64,000 nt of DNA from Azospirillum brasilense (GTDB lineage Bacteria; Pseudomonadota; Alphaproteobacteria; Azospirillales; Azospirillaceae), in NCBI RefSeq assembly GCF_022023855.1, contig NZ_CP059452.1, forward strand, positions 489,501 through 553,500, written 5' to 3'. Below, in pieces: positions 55,333 through 63,755 of this stretch (positions within the stretch are counted from its first letter, which is position 1; every line of letters begins with the position of its first letter). The notes beneath the pieces are model-generated. The model searched no databases. It saw nothing but the letters and a program-made list of their open reading frames with translations, and was not told the origin of the DNA. The position numbers and the translations under genes were made by a program.

Positions 55333-56106
55333 ATGGGATCGAGCGGGAAGGCGGTTTCATCGCCCCGCGCCGCCGCGCGCGGCCCGGGTCCGATGAACGG
55401 ACGCCGGGCCATAGCGGCCCTTCTTCTGGACGAAACGCCGTTGACCCGTGAAAGCCTGTCCACTGGCCTCAGCCTGCGTGACCCGAGCCTGCAAATGCGG
55501 ACCGCGGCATCGCTGGGTGAGGCGAAGGCGATGCTCGCCGCCGGAACGCCACCCGCCGTCGTGCTGTGCAACGTCGTCAGCCTGACTCCGCCGAACGGCA
55601 GCGTCCTGGCGACGTTGCGCAACGTTGCCGGCGCCTTCGGCGGCACGCCGCTGGTCGTTCTGTCCGACGGGGAAGAAGCGGACCTGCCGTTGGAAGCCAG
55701 CCGACTGGGCGTGCGGGGGTGTCTGCCGACCAGCGTCGGCCTCGCCGTCGCACAGGAGGCTCTGCGTCTGGTCGCGGGCGGCGGCACCTTCTTCCCCTCC
55801 CCCTTCCTCCACCGCCTGATGCAGCATTGCGAGGCGGCGGCGGACGAACCGCCCGCGCCGCCCGGCGGAGCGGCGCTGACCGCGCGTCAGCGTGGCGTTC
55901 TGCAACGGCTGCGCGAGGGGAAATCGAACCGCGTCATCGCGCAGGAGTTGGGGATCAGCGAGAACACGGCGAAGGTTCATGTGCGCGGAATCCTGCGGGC
56001 GCTGGGCGCCTCCAACCGCGCCGAGGCCGTGCGCAAGGCGTGGCAACCCGCCGAGCCTGCTGTTCCGCAACCGCTCAGCCAGGATCGGCGCCGGGATCGG
56101 GACTGA
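55333..56106 (+). CDS. LuxR-type regulator with pseudo-receiver (phospho-Asp replaced by Asn)
   Basis: This is a 257-residue paralogue with receiver-like domain (LLLDETPLTRESLSTGL, very like the first gene's LHDETPLTRESLSTSL), Asn80 in AVVLCNVV in place of the phospho-Asp, GVRGCLPTS, ALRLVAGGGTFFPS and the HTH LTARQRGVLQRLREGKSNRVIAQELGISENTAKVHVRGIL. The N-terminus is uncertain: ATG 55333 is my choice, and ATG 55394 would also give a full domain. Its 3' end overlaps the convergent fourth gene by 32 bases. It is probably a transcription regulator active without phosphorylation. Confidence 0.85.
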   Translation: MGSSGKAVSSPRAAARGPGPMNGRRAIAALLLDETPLTRESLSTGLSLRDPSLQMRTAASLGEAKAMLAAGTPPAVVLCNVVSLTPPNGSVLATLRNVAGAFGGTPLVVLSDGEEADLPLEASRLGVRGCLPTSVGLAVAQEALRLVAGGGTFFPSPFLHRLMQHCEAAADEPPAPPGGAALTARQRGVLQRLREGKSNRVIAQELGISENTAKVHVRGILRALGASNRAEAVRKAWQPAEPAVPQPLSQDRRRDRD

Positions 56107-56605
56107 CCGTACCGCCGCCGTGGATCAGCCGCAGGGCGGCGATCACCTCGGCCAGCGGCATCCGTCCGCTCAGCACCCCACGCAGACCGAGGCGCGCCGC
56201 CGCCGCTGTCACCGCCGCGCCGGGCCGGTCGGCCAGAACAGCCACGGGGGGATGGGGCCCGCCTCCCGACAGCGCATCCAGAAGTTGGCCGACGCCGCCC
56301 TTGGCCGGATCGGCGCGCCCGATGCTCACCAGAACCACGTCGGCGCCGCGCAGGACGGCGGGAAGGTCGGCCAGCGCCGCGGTGCTGCGCCGGTGGCTGA
56401 CCGCCACGTCCGGCGCGAAGGCGTTGATGGCGGCGGCGAGGCTTTCACCGAATAGAGAGCGGTCGTCGATCAGCAACACGGCAATCGGTGTCCGCCCGCC
56501 GGTCCGCCCGTCCGGTTGCGGAGGAACGGCGCCGCCCCGCGCGCCGGAGGGCGCACGGGGCATGAACTCTTGACGGATGCCGGCCAGCGCGTCCAAGCCA
56601 ATCAT
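56075..56605 (-). CDS. Pseudo-receiver protein without DNA-binding domain
   Basis: This is a 176-residue relative of the three LuxR-type genes reduced to the receiver part: AVLLIDDRSLFGES start with an intact acidic pair, Ser94 in DVVLVSIGRADP at the phospho-acceptor position, LGLRGVLS, and ALRLIHGGGTVSPD, where the other members continue towards their HTH. The frame then stops, so the HTH is missing. It overlaps the end of the previous gene by 32 bases on the opposite strand. It may act by binding other receivers or be a truncated remnant. It lies directly downstream of the sugar-nucleotide dehydrogenase gene on the same strand. Confidence 0.75.
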   Translation of the reverse strand: MIGLDALAGIRQEFMPRAPSGARGGAVPPQPDGRTGGRTPIAVLLIDDRSLFGESLAAAINAFAPDVAVSHRRSTAALADLPAVLRGADVVLVSIGRADPAKGGVGQLLDALSGGGPHPPVAVLADRPGAAVTAAAARLGLRGVLSGRMPLAEVIAALRLIHGGGTVSPDPGADPG

Positions 56606-56728
56606 GGCTGTGTCTTTCGGAATCGGGAGATCCCAGCCGGCCCCCGCGCGGGGCCGCCGCCGCCGGGGCGGGGACGGCCCGTTCAAGGCGCCGGTGCGTG
56701 ACCGGAGTCGGCGGGCGTCGCGCCCGCG

Positions 56729-58168
56729 TCAATCAGCCAGGTCGGAGGCGGCTGCAGCAAGCTGCCCGGAGAAGGGAAGGACACAGGAGTCCGCCGCGAA
56801 GCCATTGCTGAGGAGCATGGCCTCCGCCGCCTTGCGCCGCTTCGCCGCGTCGGGCCGCGCGTCGCGCCGCCCAACGGAGCAATAGTGGAAACCCGCCGCC
56901 GCCATGGCCGCCGGGGCATAGACGTTGCGCAGATCGACCATCACCGGGCGGCGCATCAGGCTGCGGACGCGGCCCAGATCCAGCGCGCGGAACTCGTTCC
57001 ATTCCGTCAGAATGGCGACGCAGTCGGCCTCGGCGAGCGGGGCGTAGGCGTCGTCATGCCAGACCACGCCGGGCAGCAGATGGCGCCCCTCCTCCATGCC
57101 GGCGGGGTCGTAGACGTGAACCGTGGCGCCTGCCTCCTGAAGCAGCGGGATGATCTCCAGGCTCGCCGCCTCGCGCATGTCGTTGGTGTCGGGCTTGAAG
57201 GTGATGCCCAGCACGGCGATCCGCTTGCCCGCCGCGTCCGGCCCGCAGGCCTGGAGGATCCGCCCGGCCATCAACCGCTTGCGCGCCCGGTTCACGTCCA
57301 CCACCGTTTCGATCAGCCGCACCGGCGCACCGTGCTGCCGCCCGGTGCGCACCAGCGCCTCGGTGTCCTTGGGGAAGCAGGACCCGCCGAAGCCCGGCCC
57401 GGCGTTCAGGAAGGGCCGCCCGATGCGCGCGTCCATCCCCATGCCCGCCGCCACGTCCTGCACGTCGGCCCCCACCCGCTCGCACAGGTCGGCCACCTCG
57501 TTGATGAAGGTGATCTTGAAGGCGAGGAAGGCGTTGGCCGAGTATTTCGTCAGTTCCGCCGTCTCGATGCCGGTGCGCACGAAGGGCGTCCCGGCCCGGA
57601 TCAGCGGCTGGTAGAGGGCGTCCATCACCGCCCGCGCCCGGTCGGAGTCCGCGCCGATCACCACCCGGTCGGGCTGCATGAAGTCGCCGATGGCCGAGCC
57701 TTCGCGCAGGAATTCCGGGTTGGACACCACGTCGAACTCGGCGCGCGGGTTGATGTCCCTCACGATGGCGGCGACTTGGCGCCCGGTGCCGACCGGCACG
57801 GTCGATTTGGTGACGATGACGGTGTAGCGGGACATGGTCCGCGCGATCTCCGCCGCCGCGGCGTGGACGTAGGTCAGGTCGGCCCCGCCGTCGCCGGGGC
57901 GGGAGGGCGTGCCGACCGCGATCAGCACCACGTCCGCCCCCTCCATGGCGACCGCGAGGTCGGAGGTGAAGGACAGACGGTCCGCCGCCATGTTGCGCGC
58001 CACGAGGACGTCGAGACCGGGCTCGTAGATGGGAATCTCGCCGCCCCTCAGGCGCCGGATTTTCGTTTCGTCCTTGTCCACACAGCACACGTCGATGCCG
58101 AATTCGGCAAAGCAGGCGCCGGACACGAGACCGACATAGCCGGTCCCCACAACAGCGATCCGCATCAT
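56729..58168 (-). CDS. UDP-glucose/GDP-mannose 6-dehydrogenase family protein
   Basis: This is a 479-residue NAD-dependent dehydrogenase that oxidises C6 of a sugar nucleotide to a uronic acid. The N-terminal Rossmann motif VVGTGYVGLVSGACFAE, STVPVGTG, NPEFLREGSAI and the catalytic Cys264 in GFGGSCFPKD are intact. Most likely UDP-glucose 6-dehydrogenase, giving UDP-glucuronate for the polysaccharide; GDP-mannose cannot be ruled out. AGGAG precedes the two adjacent ATGs (58168, 58165). It ends the minus-strand polysaccharide gene run before the pseudo-receiver gene. Confidence 0.93.
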   Translation of the reverse strand: MMRIAVVGTGYVGLVSGACFAEFGIDVCCVDKDETKIRRLRGGEIPIYEPGLDVLVARNMAADRLSFTSDLAVAMEGADVVLIAVGTPSRPGDGGADLTYVHAAAAEIARTMSRYTVIVTKSTVPVGTGRQVAAIVRDINPRAEFDVVSNPEFLREGSAIGDFMQPDRVVIGADSDRARAVMDALYQPLIRAGTPFVRTGIETAELTKYSANAFLAFKITFINEVADLCERVGADVQDVAAGMGMDARIGRPFLNAGPGFGGSCFPKDTEALVRTGRQHGAPVRLIETVVDVNRARKRLMAGRILQACGPDAAGKRIAVLGITFKPDTNDMREAASLEIIPLLQEAGATVHVYDPAGMEEGRHLLPGVVWHDDAYAPLAEADCVAILTEWNEFRALDLGRVRSLMRRPVMVDLRNVYAPAAMAAAGFHYCSVGRRDARPDAAKRRKAAEAMLLSNGFAADSCVLPFSGQLAAAASDLAD

Positions 58169-58229
58169 TCCACTCCTGTTGCTTGATGGCGTTGCCGAAG
58201 CCATCCCTGGCCGGCTCGAAAGTTGGCCG

Positions 58230-59213
58230 TCAGGCCACGGCGCGCTCCGCCATGCCGTTCGCTTGCCCGCTCTCGCGCAGCGCCCAGCGCACGGTTTCCG
58301 CCAGCCCCTGCTCCAGCCGCGTGCGCGGCGTCCAGCCGAGCACCGACCCGGCGTAGGTCACGTCCGCCTGCACGCTGCGCTGCTCGCCCGGACGTTCGGG
58401 GTGGTAGAGCACGGGATGGTCCGCCCGCGTCCGGCCGAGCGCTCCCAGCGCGAGGTCGGCCAGTTCGCTGATGCTGGTCTGCCGCCCGCTGCCGAGGTTG
58501 AAGATCTTCCCATGGCTGGTCGGGTTGTCGAGCGCGCCGACCCAGGCGTCCACCACGTCGTCGATGAAGACGAAATCGCGGGTCTGTTTGCCGTCGCCGT
58601 AGATGCGGATCGGCTCGCCGCGGATGATGTTGCCCAGGAAGATGCCCAGCACCCCCTGGTAGGGGTTGTCCACCGCCTGCCGCGGCCCGTAGACGTTGTA
58701 CATGCGGAAGGAGGTGACGGCCAGACCGCCCGGCAGGTCGGGCCGGGCCGCGGTCAGATGCACGTAGCGTTCGCCCGCGTATTTCGTCACCCCGTAATAG
58801 GACACCGGGGAGCAGGGCGTATCCTCCGGCGTCGGCACCACATCGGCGTTGCCGTAGGCGCTCATCGAACTGGCGTAGAGAAGGCGCTTCACCCCGCGCT
58901 CCACGCACTGCTGGAGAACGTTCACCGTCCCCTCCACGTTGGTGCGCAGGTCGCCGACCGGGTTGCTGAAGGCGCGGATGATCGACACCTGCCCGGCGAT
59001 GTGGATCACCGCGTCGGGCACCGCCTCGAACGCCTTGTCGAGGTCAGCGGGGTTGGTGACGTCGCCGCGGATGTAGCGCACCTCCGGCGGCACGTTGGAG
59101 CGCAGCCCGGTGGACTCGTTGTCGATCACCGTCACCCGGTGGCCGAGCGACACGAGGCGGTGCGTGATGTGGGAGCCGATGAATCCGGCCCCGCCCGTTA
59201 CAAGCACGTTCAT
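58230..59213 (-). CDS. NAD-dependent sugar-nucleotide epimerase/dehydratase
   Basis: This is a 327-residue extended SDR: TGGAGFIGSH at the N-terminus, catalytic SSMSAYG Ser and YYGVTKYAGE (Tyr-x3-Lys), and FRMYNVYGPRQ. Closest in style to UDP-glucose 4-epimerase-like enzymes of surface polysaccharide loci. GGAGG lies five bases before ATG 59213. It is 27 bases after the preceding SDR gene, so both are in one transcript. Its sugar nucleotide substrate is not determined. Confidence 0.9.
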   Translation of the reverse strand: MNVLVTGGAGFIGSHITHRLVSLGHRVTVIDNESTGLRSNVPPEVRYIRGDVTNPADLDKAFEAVPDAVIHIAGQVSIIRAFSNPVGDLRTNVEGTVNVLQQCVERGVKRLLYASSMSAYGNADVVPTPEDTPCSPVSYYGVTKYAGERYVHLTAARPDLPGGLAVTSFRMYNVYGPRQAVDNPYQGVLGIFLGNIIRGEPIRIYGDGKQTRDFVFIDDVVDAWVGALDNPTSHGKIFNLGSGRQTSISELADLALGALGRTRADHPVLYHPERPGEQRSVQADVTYAGSVLGWTPRTRLEQGLAETVRWALRESGQANGMAERAVA

Positions 59214-59240
59214 TGGTTCCTCCACCGCACAGGGATCGGG

Positions 59241-60320
59241 TTACGCGCTGAGGGCGATGCGGCCCGGTTCCAACTGGGTCTGGTCCGTCGGCAGGCCGTT
59301 CTGAGCGAGATAGCGTTCCGCCCAGTCCCACAGGCGGCGGATGCCGGTGTCGCGGTCCACCTGCGGGCGCCAGCCGAGGACCTGCTCGGCCTTGCGGATG
59401 TCGCTGACGTAGCAGGGCTGGTCGCCGGGCCGCCAGTCGGAGAAGTCGGCCTCCACCGGCGCGCCGCGCAGGGTGGACAGCATCTCCCCGAACTCGCGCC
59501 AGACCGAGATGGTGTTCTCCGGCCCACCGCCGATGTTGAAGACCTGCCCGCGGCTGACCTCGATCTTCTCGGTGGCGAGGCGGAAGGCGCGCACGAGGTC
59601 CTCGACGAACAGCACGTCGCGCACCTGCATGCCGTCGCCGTAGATGTGGATGGGCCGCCCGCTCAGCGCCGAGATGATGAAATGCGCGACCCAGCCCTGG
59701 TCCTCGTTGCCGAACTGGCGTGGGCCGTAGATGCAGCTCATCCGGAAGACGACGGTCGGCAGGTCGTAGATGCGGGCGTAGTCGCGCACATACTGGTCCG
59801 CCGCTCCCTTGGAGCAGCCGTAGGGTGAATGGAAGTCCAGCGGCTCCGCCTCCGAGACGCCGAGCGGGCGGTCGACGAAGCGGTAGCGGCTGCCGGTCTG
59901 CTCCACCGCCACATGCTCCAGCCCGCCATAGACCTTGTTGGTCGAGGTGAAGACCACCTTCGGCGGAGTCTTCATGCGGCGGGCCGCCTCCAGCACGTTG
60001 AAGGTGCCGAGTGCGTTGATGTCGAAGTCGGTGCGCGGGTCGTCCAGCGACGAGGTCACCGCGACCTGCCCGGCGAGGTGGTAGACCTCCTCCGCCCCGG
60101 CCATGCAGGATTTGACGGCGGCGAAGTCGCGCACGTCGGCCTTCATGAAGGTCAGGCGGGAGCCGGCGTTGAGGGTTTGCAGCCACGCCGCGTTCCGCTC
60201 GCTGCCCGGCCGCAGCAGGGCGTCCAGGACGACGACGTCGCGCCCGTCATCCAGCAGGTTCTTGACCAGATTGCAGCCGACGAAGCCGGCCCCGCCGGTC
60301 ACGAGCGTCTTGCCTTCCAT
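59241..60320 (-). CDS. NAD-dependent epimerase (CDP-paratose/tyvelose 2-epimerase-like)
   Basis: This is a 359-residue extended SDR: TGGAGFVGCNLV, STNKVYGGLEH, and YGCSKGAADQYVRDYARIY for Tyr-x3-Lys, with FRMSCIYGPRQFG. The FTSTNKVYG and DQYVRDYARIY wording resembles CDP-tyvelose/paratose 2-epimerases. It may make a dideoxy or other rare hexose for the surface polysaccharide, though other epimerases share these features. ATG 60320 with GGAG upstream is preferred over ATG 60335. Confidence 0.85.
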   Translation of the reverse strand: MEGKTLVTGGAGFVGCNLVKNLLDDGRDVVVLDALLRPGSERNAAWLQTLNAGSRLTFMKADVRDFAAVKSCMAGAEEVYHLAGQVAVTSSLDDPRTDFDINALGTFNVLEAARRMKTPPKVVFTSTNKVYGGLEHVAVEQTGSRYRFVDRPLGVSEAEPLDFHSPYGCSKGAADQYVRDYARIYDLPTVVFRMSCIYGPRQFGNEDQGWVAHFIISALSGRPIHIYGDGMQVRDVLFVEDLVRAFRLATEKIEVSRGQVFNIGGGPENTISVWREFGEMLSTLRGAPVEADFSDWRPGDQPCYVSDIRKAEQVLGWRPQVDRDTGIRRLWDWAERYLAQNGLPTDQTQLEPGRIALSA

Positions 60321-60379
60321 AGGTGTCTTCTCCATTGCTGCGGCTTTTACCGGTTGGGCAGGGGATGTTGGGCAGGGGT

Positions 60380-61624
60380 TCAGGCGGCCTTGAGGACGGC
60401 GGCGCCCGCCGGGCGGCGGACCACCGCCTCGTAGAGCCGGTGGGTGTCGGCGGCGGCGGCGGCCCAGTCGAAGCGCTGGGTGGCGCGCAGGCGGCCGTGG
60501 CGGCCCATCCGCGCCCGCCGCTCGGGGTCAACGGCCAGCTGCTCGACGGCAGCGCGCAGGGCCAGCGGGTCGCCCGGCTCCACGATCACCGCGCAGCCGT
60601 CGTCGACCTGATGCGGGATGCCGCCGACCCGGGTCGTCACAACCGGAACACCGAAGGCCATCGCCTCCAGGATCACGTTGGGGAAGGTGTCGGCCAGGGT
60701 CGGGAAGACGAACAGGTCGGAGCGGCGGAACATGGCGGCGACCTCCGTCTCGGCCAGATTGCCGGTGAGGTGGATGGTCTGGCCCGGCCCGCAGCGGCGC
60801 TGGTAGGCTTCGTAATCGACGAAGTCCCGCTTCTCGCCGCCGACGATCAGGCGGAACGGCATCGACAGCCCTACGAAGGCGTCGAGCAGCACGCCCAGCC
60901 CCTTGTTGGCCGTGTGGTTGGCCAGGAAGAAGGCGGTGACGGGGCCGCCATCCTCCTCCCGCTCCGGGATGCCGAACCTCTGGTGGATGTCCTGGTCAGC
61001 CGGGGTCGGGGCGCCCCAGTCGTTCGGGCGATCGACGCCGTAGGGAATGACGGCGATGTCGTCCCCCGTGAAGCCGAAGCCGCGGACGATCGGCAGGTCG
61101 ACCGGCGAGATCGCGCAGATCGCCGCGGCGTTGCGGACGACGTAGCGGACGGGGCGGTCGATCAGCAGGTCCCAGGCCAGCCGCCGCGCCGCGTCCATGC
61201 GCCGGAAAGCCGCCGGGTTGCCGATCTCCACGAAGCCGTGGGTGGACACCACGTAGGGCACGCCCTTCGCCACGCAGGCGCGGGCCACCCGCATCATCTC
61301 CAGCGCCGGGATCGGGTTGTGGATGTGCACCAGATCGTAGGAGCCGTGGCGGATCAGCGCCGGGATGCTCGACTGGTAGAACAGGGTCTTCGCGCGGTTG
61401 GGCAGGACGGAGTCGAGCCCGGCGAAGGGGCTGGAGGTCCGCACCGCGATCCGTTCGCCCGGCTTGGTGAGGTCCATCGGGACCCGGCTCGCCATGCCCA
61501 TGTTCGCGATGTCGATGCGGTCATGCGCCTGCAGCGCAACGCTCAGCTTCTCCGCCGCCTTGCTGGCGCCGCTGACCGCCAGATGCGGCGGCACGACGAT
61601 CGCCGACAGGATCTTCAGGCTCAT
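60380..61624 (-). CDS. Glycosyltransferase family 4 (GT-B)
   Basis: This is a 414-residue GT4 enzyme: N-terminal acceptor lobe (SAIVVPPHLAVSGASKAAEKL; NPIPALEMMRV) and C-terminal donor lobe with ADTFPNVILEAMAFGVPVVTTRVGGIPHQV, the E-x7-E motif of retaining GT4 transferases. It adds a sugar from a nucleotide donor to the growing polysaccharide at the cytosolic face. GAGG precedes the ATG. The 199-base gap upstream contains an AT-rich patch with a short tandem repeat, so it may start a new transcript. Confidence 0.92.
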   Translation of the reverse strand: MSLKILSAIVVPPHLAVSGASKAAEKLSVALQAHDRIDIANMGMASRVPMDLTKPGERIAVRTSSPFAGLDSVLPNRAKTLFYQSSIPALIRHGSYDLVHIHNPIPALEMMRVARACVAKGVPYVVSTHGFVEIGNPAAFRRMDAARRLAWDLLIDRPVRYVVRNAAAICAISPVDLPIVRGFGFTGDDIAVIPYGVDRPNDWGAPTPADQDIHQRFGIPEREEDGGPVTAFFLANHTANKGLGVLLDAFVGLSMPFRLIVGGEKRDFVDYEAYQRRCGPGQTIHLTGNLAETEVAAMFRRSDLFVFPTLADTFPNVILEAMAFGVPVVTTRVGGIPHQVDDGCAVIVEPGDPLALRAAVEQLAVDPERRARMGRHGRLRATQRFDWAAAAADTHRLYEAVVRRPAGAAVLKAA

Positions 61625-61721
61625 CGCAGGAATCCTCGACTGTCATGGAAGCGCGGACCGCATCGGTCGCGGTTCATGGCGCTGTCCCCAGGTCGCTCAA
61701 GAAAATCTGCCGATGCATGGC

Positions 61722-61732
61722 CGTTTCATTTT
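61722..61732. repeat. CGTTTCATTTT tandem element, copy 1
   Basis: CGTTTCATTTT recurs exactly at 61767-61777, in the AT-rich gap upstream of the GT4 gene. Two direct copies 45 bases apart (about four helical turns) would suit binding of a regulator. No known box is recognised. Confidence 0.4.
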
Positions 61733-61766
61733 AAAACCGGCGCTACACAATCACAGCATCGGAAGA

Positions 61767-61777
61767 CGTTTCATTTT
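61767..61777. repeat. CGTTTCATTTT tandem element, copy 2
   Basis: Second exact copy of the element at 61722-61732. The flanking bases (AAAACCGG after the first, TTAATAACGG after the second) are partly similar, so the repeated unit may be longer and degenerate. Confidence 0.4.
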
Positions 61778-61823
61778 TAATAACGGCTCTTTTATTTGGC
61801 AACCGCCAAACAACCATCACCGT

Positions 61824-62630
61824 CTAACCAAATCGAAGCTCTCCTTTCGGACGCCGTGCCTGGCCGCTGCGGACCAGCGGCATCTGCACCGCCTGACAGG
61901 CCAGAAGGAACAGGAAAGCCGGGTTCAGCATGACGTAGCGCCGCCACAGCCGCCGCGGTTCGGTGGACAGCCGGAACAGCCATTCCAGGCCGGAATTCTG
62001 CATCCACATCGGCGCCTGAGGCTGTTTCCCGGCGATGAAGTCGAAGGCCGCGCCCACCGCGATCAGCGGCATCGACAGCGCGGCCTTGTGCTCGTAGACC
62101 CAGGTTTCCTGGCGCGGGCAGCCCAGCCCGACGAAGACGATGCGGGCGCCGGACTCGATGATCTCGCGGTCGACCGCCGCGCGCTCCTCGGCGCTCAGCG
62201 TGCGGAAGGCGGAGGGGCGGGCGCCGGCGATGATCAGGCCGGGGAAGCGCTCCATCAGCGCCGTGGTCAGCGTGTCGAGCAGCCCCGCCGTGGCGCCGTA
62301 GAGGTAGATGGGAAGCCCCCGCGCCGCGGCCGCCGCACAGGTGCGCAGCATCAGGTTCGGGCCGTAGACGCGGTCCGGCAGGGCGGCGCCGTGCAGCCGG
62401 TTCAGCGCCCAGCGCACCGGCTGGCCGTCCGGAGTCACGAGGTCGATGGCGTTCAGGCGGTAGCGGTGCTCGGGGTCGAGCGCGCCCGTCATTACCCCGT
62501 GAACGGCGAGCGCGCTGACCGCGAAGGGCTTTTGCTGTTCCGCCGCGTCGATGATGGCGCGCACGCCGGCCTCGTAATCGACGGCGTTGACGTAGACGCC
62601 GAGCACTTCCTTTTTCCCATGGTCGATCAT
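61824..62630 (-). CDS. WecG/TagA/CpsF family glycosyltransferase (GT26)
   Basis: This is a 268-residue inverting glycosyltransferase of the WecG/TagA/CpsF family. Family landmarks are the AIDLVTPDGQPVRWALNRL segment, RVYGPNLMLRTC, IYLYGATAGLLDTL and IVFVGLGCPRQETWVYEH followed by GVGAAFDFIAGK-like sequence. They add a second sugar to a lipid-linked first sugar in capsule, teichoic acid or ECA synthesis. ATG 62630 overlaps the stop of the preceding epimerase gene (ATGA), so translation is coupled. Confidence 0.93.
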   Translation of the reverse strand: MIDHGKKEVLGVYVNAVDYEAGVRAIIDAAEQQKPFAVSALAVHGVMTGALDPEHRYRLNAIDLVTPDGQPVRWALNRLHGAALPDRVYGPNLMLRTCAAAAARGLPIYLYGATAGLLDTLTTALMERFPGLIIAGARPSAFRTLSAEERAAVDREIIESGARIVFVGLGCPRQETWVYEHKAALSMPLIAVGAAFDFIAGKQPQAPMWMQNSGLEWLFRLSTEPRRLWRRYVMLNPAFLFLLACQAVQMPLVRSGQARRPKGELRFG

Positions 62631-63706
62631 GCCACGGCCTCCACGCGCCAGCGGCGCCGATTGCTGTCGTGAATGTCGGTGAGGATGTTGCGCACATCGT
62701 GCCGGATGTCCCAGGACGGGTAGTGGGAGCGGAACCGGTCGAGCGAGCTGACCCACCAGATGTGGTCGCCGATGCGGTTGGCTTCCTTGAAGGCTAGATC
62801 CATCGGGCGCCCGGTGATCTCCTCGCACAGCGCCACCGCCTCCAGGATGGAGCAGTTGCTCGCCCGTCCGCCGCCGATGTTGTAGACCTCGGCGCTGCGC
62901 GGCGCGTCGTAGAACGCCTGGAAGGCGGCGATCAGGTCGTTGCTGTGGATGTTGTCGCGGACCTGCTTGCCCTTGTAGCCGATCACGTCGTAGCGGGCGC
63001 CGGTGACGGCGCAGCGCATCAGATAGGCCAGGAAGCCGTGAAGCTGCGTCGGCGAATGGTTCGGCCCGGTCAGGCAGCCGCCGCGGAAGCACACCGTCTT
63101 CATCCCGAAATAGCGGCCGTACTCCTGGACCAGAACATCGGCGGCCACCTTGGAGGCGCCGAACAGGCTGTGCAGGGTGGCGTCGATCGACATGTCCTCG
63201 GCGATGCCGCCGGCGTAGCGGTGGGACGGGTCGATCTCGTAGCGGGTCTCCGTCTCGATCAGCGGCAGGCGGTTCGGCGTGTCGCCGTAGACCTTGTTGG
63301 TCGAGGTGAAGATGAACACGGTGTCCGGGCAATGCCGCCGCGCCGCCTCCAGCAGGTTCAGCGTGCCGTTGGCGTTCACCGAGAAATCCATCTGCGGGTC
63401 GCGCGCCGCCCAGTCGTGCGAGGGCTGGGCCGCCGTGTGGATGATCAGCGAGATGGCGGACCCATGCCGCTCGAACAGCGCGTCGATGGCCGTGGCGTCG
63501 CGGATGTCGACGGCGTGGTGGCGGTAGCGCTGGCGCAGCGTCTGCTCCAGAGTCTGGCGCTGCCACGCGGTCGATGCCTCGTCGCCGAAGAAGGTGCGCC
63601 TCATGTCGTTGTCGATGCCGACGACGTCCATTCCCAGCGCACCGAAATGCAGGCAACTCTCCGACCCGATCAATCCGCAGGAACCGGTGACAAGGGCGAC
63701 GGACAT
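62627..63706 (-). CDS. NAD-dependent epimerase (CDP-paratose 2-epimerase-like)
   Basis: This is a 359-residue extended SDR beginning TGSCGLIGSE, with FTSTNKVYGDTPN, the unusual CFRGGCLTGPNHS region, LFGASKVAADVLVQEYG for the active-site Lys region, and IGDHIWWVSSLDRFRSHYP near the end. The GGCLTGP and STNKVYGDTPN phrases are characteristic of CDP-paratose 2-epimerases. The Tyr-x3-Lys Tyr position reads Phe (F-G-A-S-K), which also occurs in this subgroup. Together with the other epimerases it suggests a rare sugar in the polysaccharide. Coupled to the WecG-type gene. Confidence 0.87.
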   Translation of the reverse strand: MSVALVTGSCGLIGSESCLHFGALGMDVVGIDNDMRRTFFGDEASTAWQRQTLEQTLRQRYRHHAVDIRDATAIDALFERHGSAISLIIHTAAQPSHDWAARDPQMDFSVNANGTLNLLEAARRHCPDTVFIFTSTNKVYGDTPNRLPLIETETRYEIDPSHRYAGGIAEDMSIDATLHSLFGASKVAADVLVQEYGRYFGMKTVCFRGGCLTGPNHSPTQLHGFLAYLMRCAVTGARYDVIGYKGKQVRDNIHSNDLIAAFQAFYDAPRSAEVYNIGGGRASNCSILEAVALCEEITGRPMDLAFKEANRIGDHIWWVSSLDRFRSHYPSWDIRHDVRNILTDIHDSNRRRWRVEAVA

Positions 63707-63755
63707 GACGTCTAACTCCTTCGCGGTTTGTTTGTTGGTTCAGCAGGGAGGTTCG

